A stretch of DNA of 64,000 nucleotides from CAZNPU01 sp964575335 (GTDB lineage: Bacteria; Planctomycetota; Phycisphaerae; Phycisphaerales; SM1A02). Shown in pieces: positions 62,599 through 64,000 of this stretch (position 1 is the first letter of the stretch; every line of letters starts with the position of its first letter). A program made the position numbers and the translations under genes. Where the stretch lies: positions 191,756-255,755 of the forward strand of contig CAZNPU010000003.1 of assembly GCA_964575335.1 (NCBI GenBank). Reading direction: 5' to 3'. The notes below the pieces were generated by a model. That model had not been told where the DNA came from. It was given only the letters and a program-made list of their open reading frames with translations, and searched no databases.

Positions 62599-63912
62599 AT
62601 GAACCAGCAGAACTCCAGCCCCGAGCCGCTCGTGGAAGAATCATTCAATCAGCCGCCGCTCCGCCGCCGGCAGACGATTTCGCCGTCGGATGAACTGGAG
62701 TACGAACGTCGCCGTCAGCGCCTGGTCCTGCTGGCAATCCGTACGCTGTTTCTGGTGCTGCTGGTTACCGTGTCGCTGCTGCCGTTCGTGGGCGAACTGA
62801 CCGAAACCGAGGAGTTCAGCTTCTGGGATTACATCGTTCCGTTTGTGGGTACGTTTTTGTTCGGCGCGGTCGTGGTGCTGATTGACGCTGCGATTCCCAA
62901 CAAACGGCTTGCGTCGGTCTTCGGCATTTACCTGGGCATTATGGCCGGGCTGGTCGGCGCGCTCGGCATCGGGGCGCTGCTTGATCTTGTGGCTGCTTCG
63001 TGGGATTTGACGCTGAGCAAAACCGGCATGGCGTACCTCGGCCTGATCAAGCTGGCCATCGGCATCACCATGTGCTATCTCGCGGTGTCGATTGTGCTCA
63101 CCACCAAGGATGATTTCCGGCTGGTCATTCCCTATGTGGAGTTCGCCAAGCAGATGCGCGGTGTGCGGCCGCTGCTGCTTGACACTTCCGTGCTGATTGA
63201 CGGCCGCATTGAAAGCATATGTCAGACCGGTTTTATTGATGCACCGCTGGTGCTGCCGCAGTTTGTGATCGAGGAACTGCAAACGCTCGCTGACTCAAGC
63301 GACAAGTTGAAGCGGGCACGCGGCCGGCGCGGCCTGAACGTTGTGAGCAAGTTGCAGGCGAATGCGTATGTTGATCTTTCGATCGACAACGCCGATCTGC
63401 CCCGGCAATCCGTGGATCACATGCTACTGCAGATGGCGGCAGATCAGAACCTGCGCATTCTCACCACCGACTATAACCTCAACAAGGTGGCGCAAATCCA
63501 TGGCGTAACGGCATTGAACCTGAACGACATAGCCAATGCGCTCAAGGCTCAGGCCATTCCCGGCGAGACGCTGACCGTGGAAGTGGTCAAGCACGGCGAG
63601 GGGGCCGGTCAGGGCGTGGGCTACATGCCCGACGGCACGATGGTGGTGATCGAGGACGGAGCAGAGCACATCGGCCAGACGGTGACGGTCGTGGTGACCA
63701 ACTCGCTGCAGACCACGGCTGGACGCATGATCTTCGGTCAATTCAAAGATCGCATCGGTCCAGACGGTTCAGAGAGCCATGTTGCTCAGATGGCCAAGGC
63801 CGCGACGCATCAGCCTCGCACGCCTGTCCGCAGCAGTGGGGGCGAGTCGGGGGCGACATCCACCGCGCCATCATCACCGCCGCCTCACTCGCGAAGAAAT
63901 CCGCGGCGGTAG
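62599..63912 (+). CDS. YacL-like membrane protein with PIN and TRAM domains
   Basis: 437 residues: a hydrophilic N-terminus (about 1-40), four membrane segments (about 44-165), a PIN nuclease-like domain (about 188-310) and a TRAM-type RNA-binding domain (about 315-380), then a Pro/Ser-rich tail. All PIN acidic residues are visible: LLLDTSVLIDGRI, PQFVIEELQTLADSSD, QSVDHMLLQMAA, LRILTTDYNLNKVAQ. TRAM is marked by PGETLTVEVVKHGEGAGQGV and GYMPDGTMVVIEDGAEHIGQ. This is the YacL (PilT-N plus TRAM) architecture. It is divergent from the SRP RNA gene, starting 60 bases away. Probably a membrane-bound RNase; its substrate is unknown. The last 88 bases of the window hold nothing recognisable. Confidence 0.95.
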   Translation: MNQQNSSPEPLVEESFNQPPLRRRQTISPSDELEYERRRQRLVLLAIRTLFLVLLVTVSLLPFVGELTETEEFSFWDYIVPFVGTFLFGAVVVLIDAAIPNKRLASVFGIYLGIMAGLVGALGIGALLDLVAASWDLTLSKTGMAYLGLIKLAIGITMCYLAVSIVLTTKDDFRLVIPYVEFAKQMRGVRPLLLDTSVLIDGRIESICQTGFIDAPLVLPQFVIEELQTLADSSDKLKRARGRRGLNVVSKLQANAYVDLSIDNADLPRQSVDHMLLQMAADQNLRILTTDYNLNKVAQIHGVTALNLNDIANALKAQAIPGETLTVEVVKHGEGAGQGVGYMPDGTMVVIEDGAEHIGQTVTVVVTNSLQTTAGRMIFGQFKDRIGPDGSESHVAQMAKAATHQPRTPVRSSGGESGATSTAPSSPPPHSRRNPRR

Positions 63913-64000
63913 TAACTGGCGCACCACGCCCATTCATATGCGCGCGATTTGACACACTGCGCACAACGTGCGTCGCTGTGTGCTGGCTTGCAGTTTGCTT

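Overview
The window is about 64 kb of moderately GC-rich bacterial chromosome. It most likely comes from a planctomycete of the class Phycisphaerae. This placement is an inference. It rests on secreted proteins carrying dockerin-like GDGVVNVDDLL motifs, on the make-up of the type II secretion cluster, and on a large lipoprotein, beta-helix and exopolysaccharide content. No rRNA, tRNA, CRISPR array, insertion sequence or prophage was recognised.

Layout. (1) 1-13127, minus strand: a tightly packed type II secretion operon in the order gspE-F-G-H-I-J-K-L-M-C-like-D, with gspD running off the left edge. (2) 13244-25720: an unknown exported protein, an orphan CoA-transferase subunit A, a beta-helix/PPC/dockerin-like secreted protein, a HEAT-repeat lipoprotein, a degenerate MDR dehydrogenase, a MATE exporter, and a large PKD/beta-helix protein with an internal dockerin-like repeat. 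The two beta-helix proteins are plausible cargo for the secretion system. (3) 26016-41499, plus strand: an exopolysaccharide locus with a Wzx-like flippase, a polymerase/ligase-like membrane protein, seven GT2/GT4 glycosyltransferases, an Alg14/Alg13-type (PssD/PssE) pair, a NodB deacetylase, a FemAB-like acyltransferase and a sulfotransferase. Together these suggest a deacetylated, acylated and possibly sulfated surface polymer. (4) 41592-47189, minus strand: a phosphoribosyltransferase/alpha-beta-hydrolase fusion in which both active sites look degenerate, a stand-alone receiver domain, and uvrA.

(5) 47364-59024: the most unusual block. A divergent ABC-2 permease faces a plus-strand run of three SPFH-domain proteins (the first with about seven membrane segments), an ABC ATPase with a tail of repeated short motifs, a large ABC permease, and a 674-residue protein of unknown function. 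No FtsH is present. I propose an SPFH-scaffolded ABC machine as the candidate undescribed system. (6) 59237-62538, minus strand: recR, ybaB/ebfC, dnaX and a 4.5S-type SRP RNA, the same order as around scr-dnaX in Bacillus. dnaX has lost its zinc-module cysteines and carries a ten-adenine run, after which both shifted frames stop within a few codons. This looks like a slippage site for making a short gamma form. (7) 62599-63912: a YacL-like membrane PIN/TRAM protein.

Start codons were chosen from Shine-Dalgarno spacing, overlap with upstream genes and family lengths. Functional calls rest on motifs read by eye.
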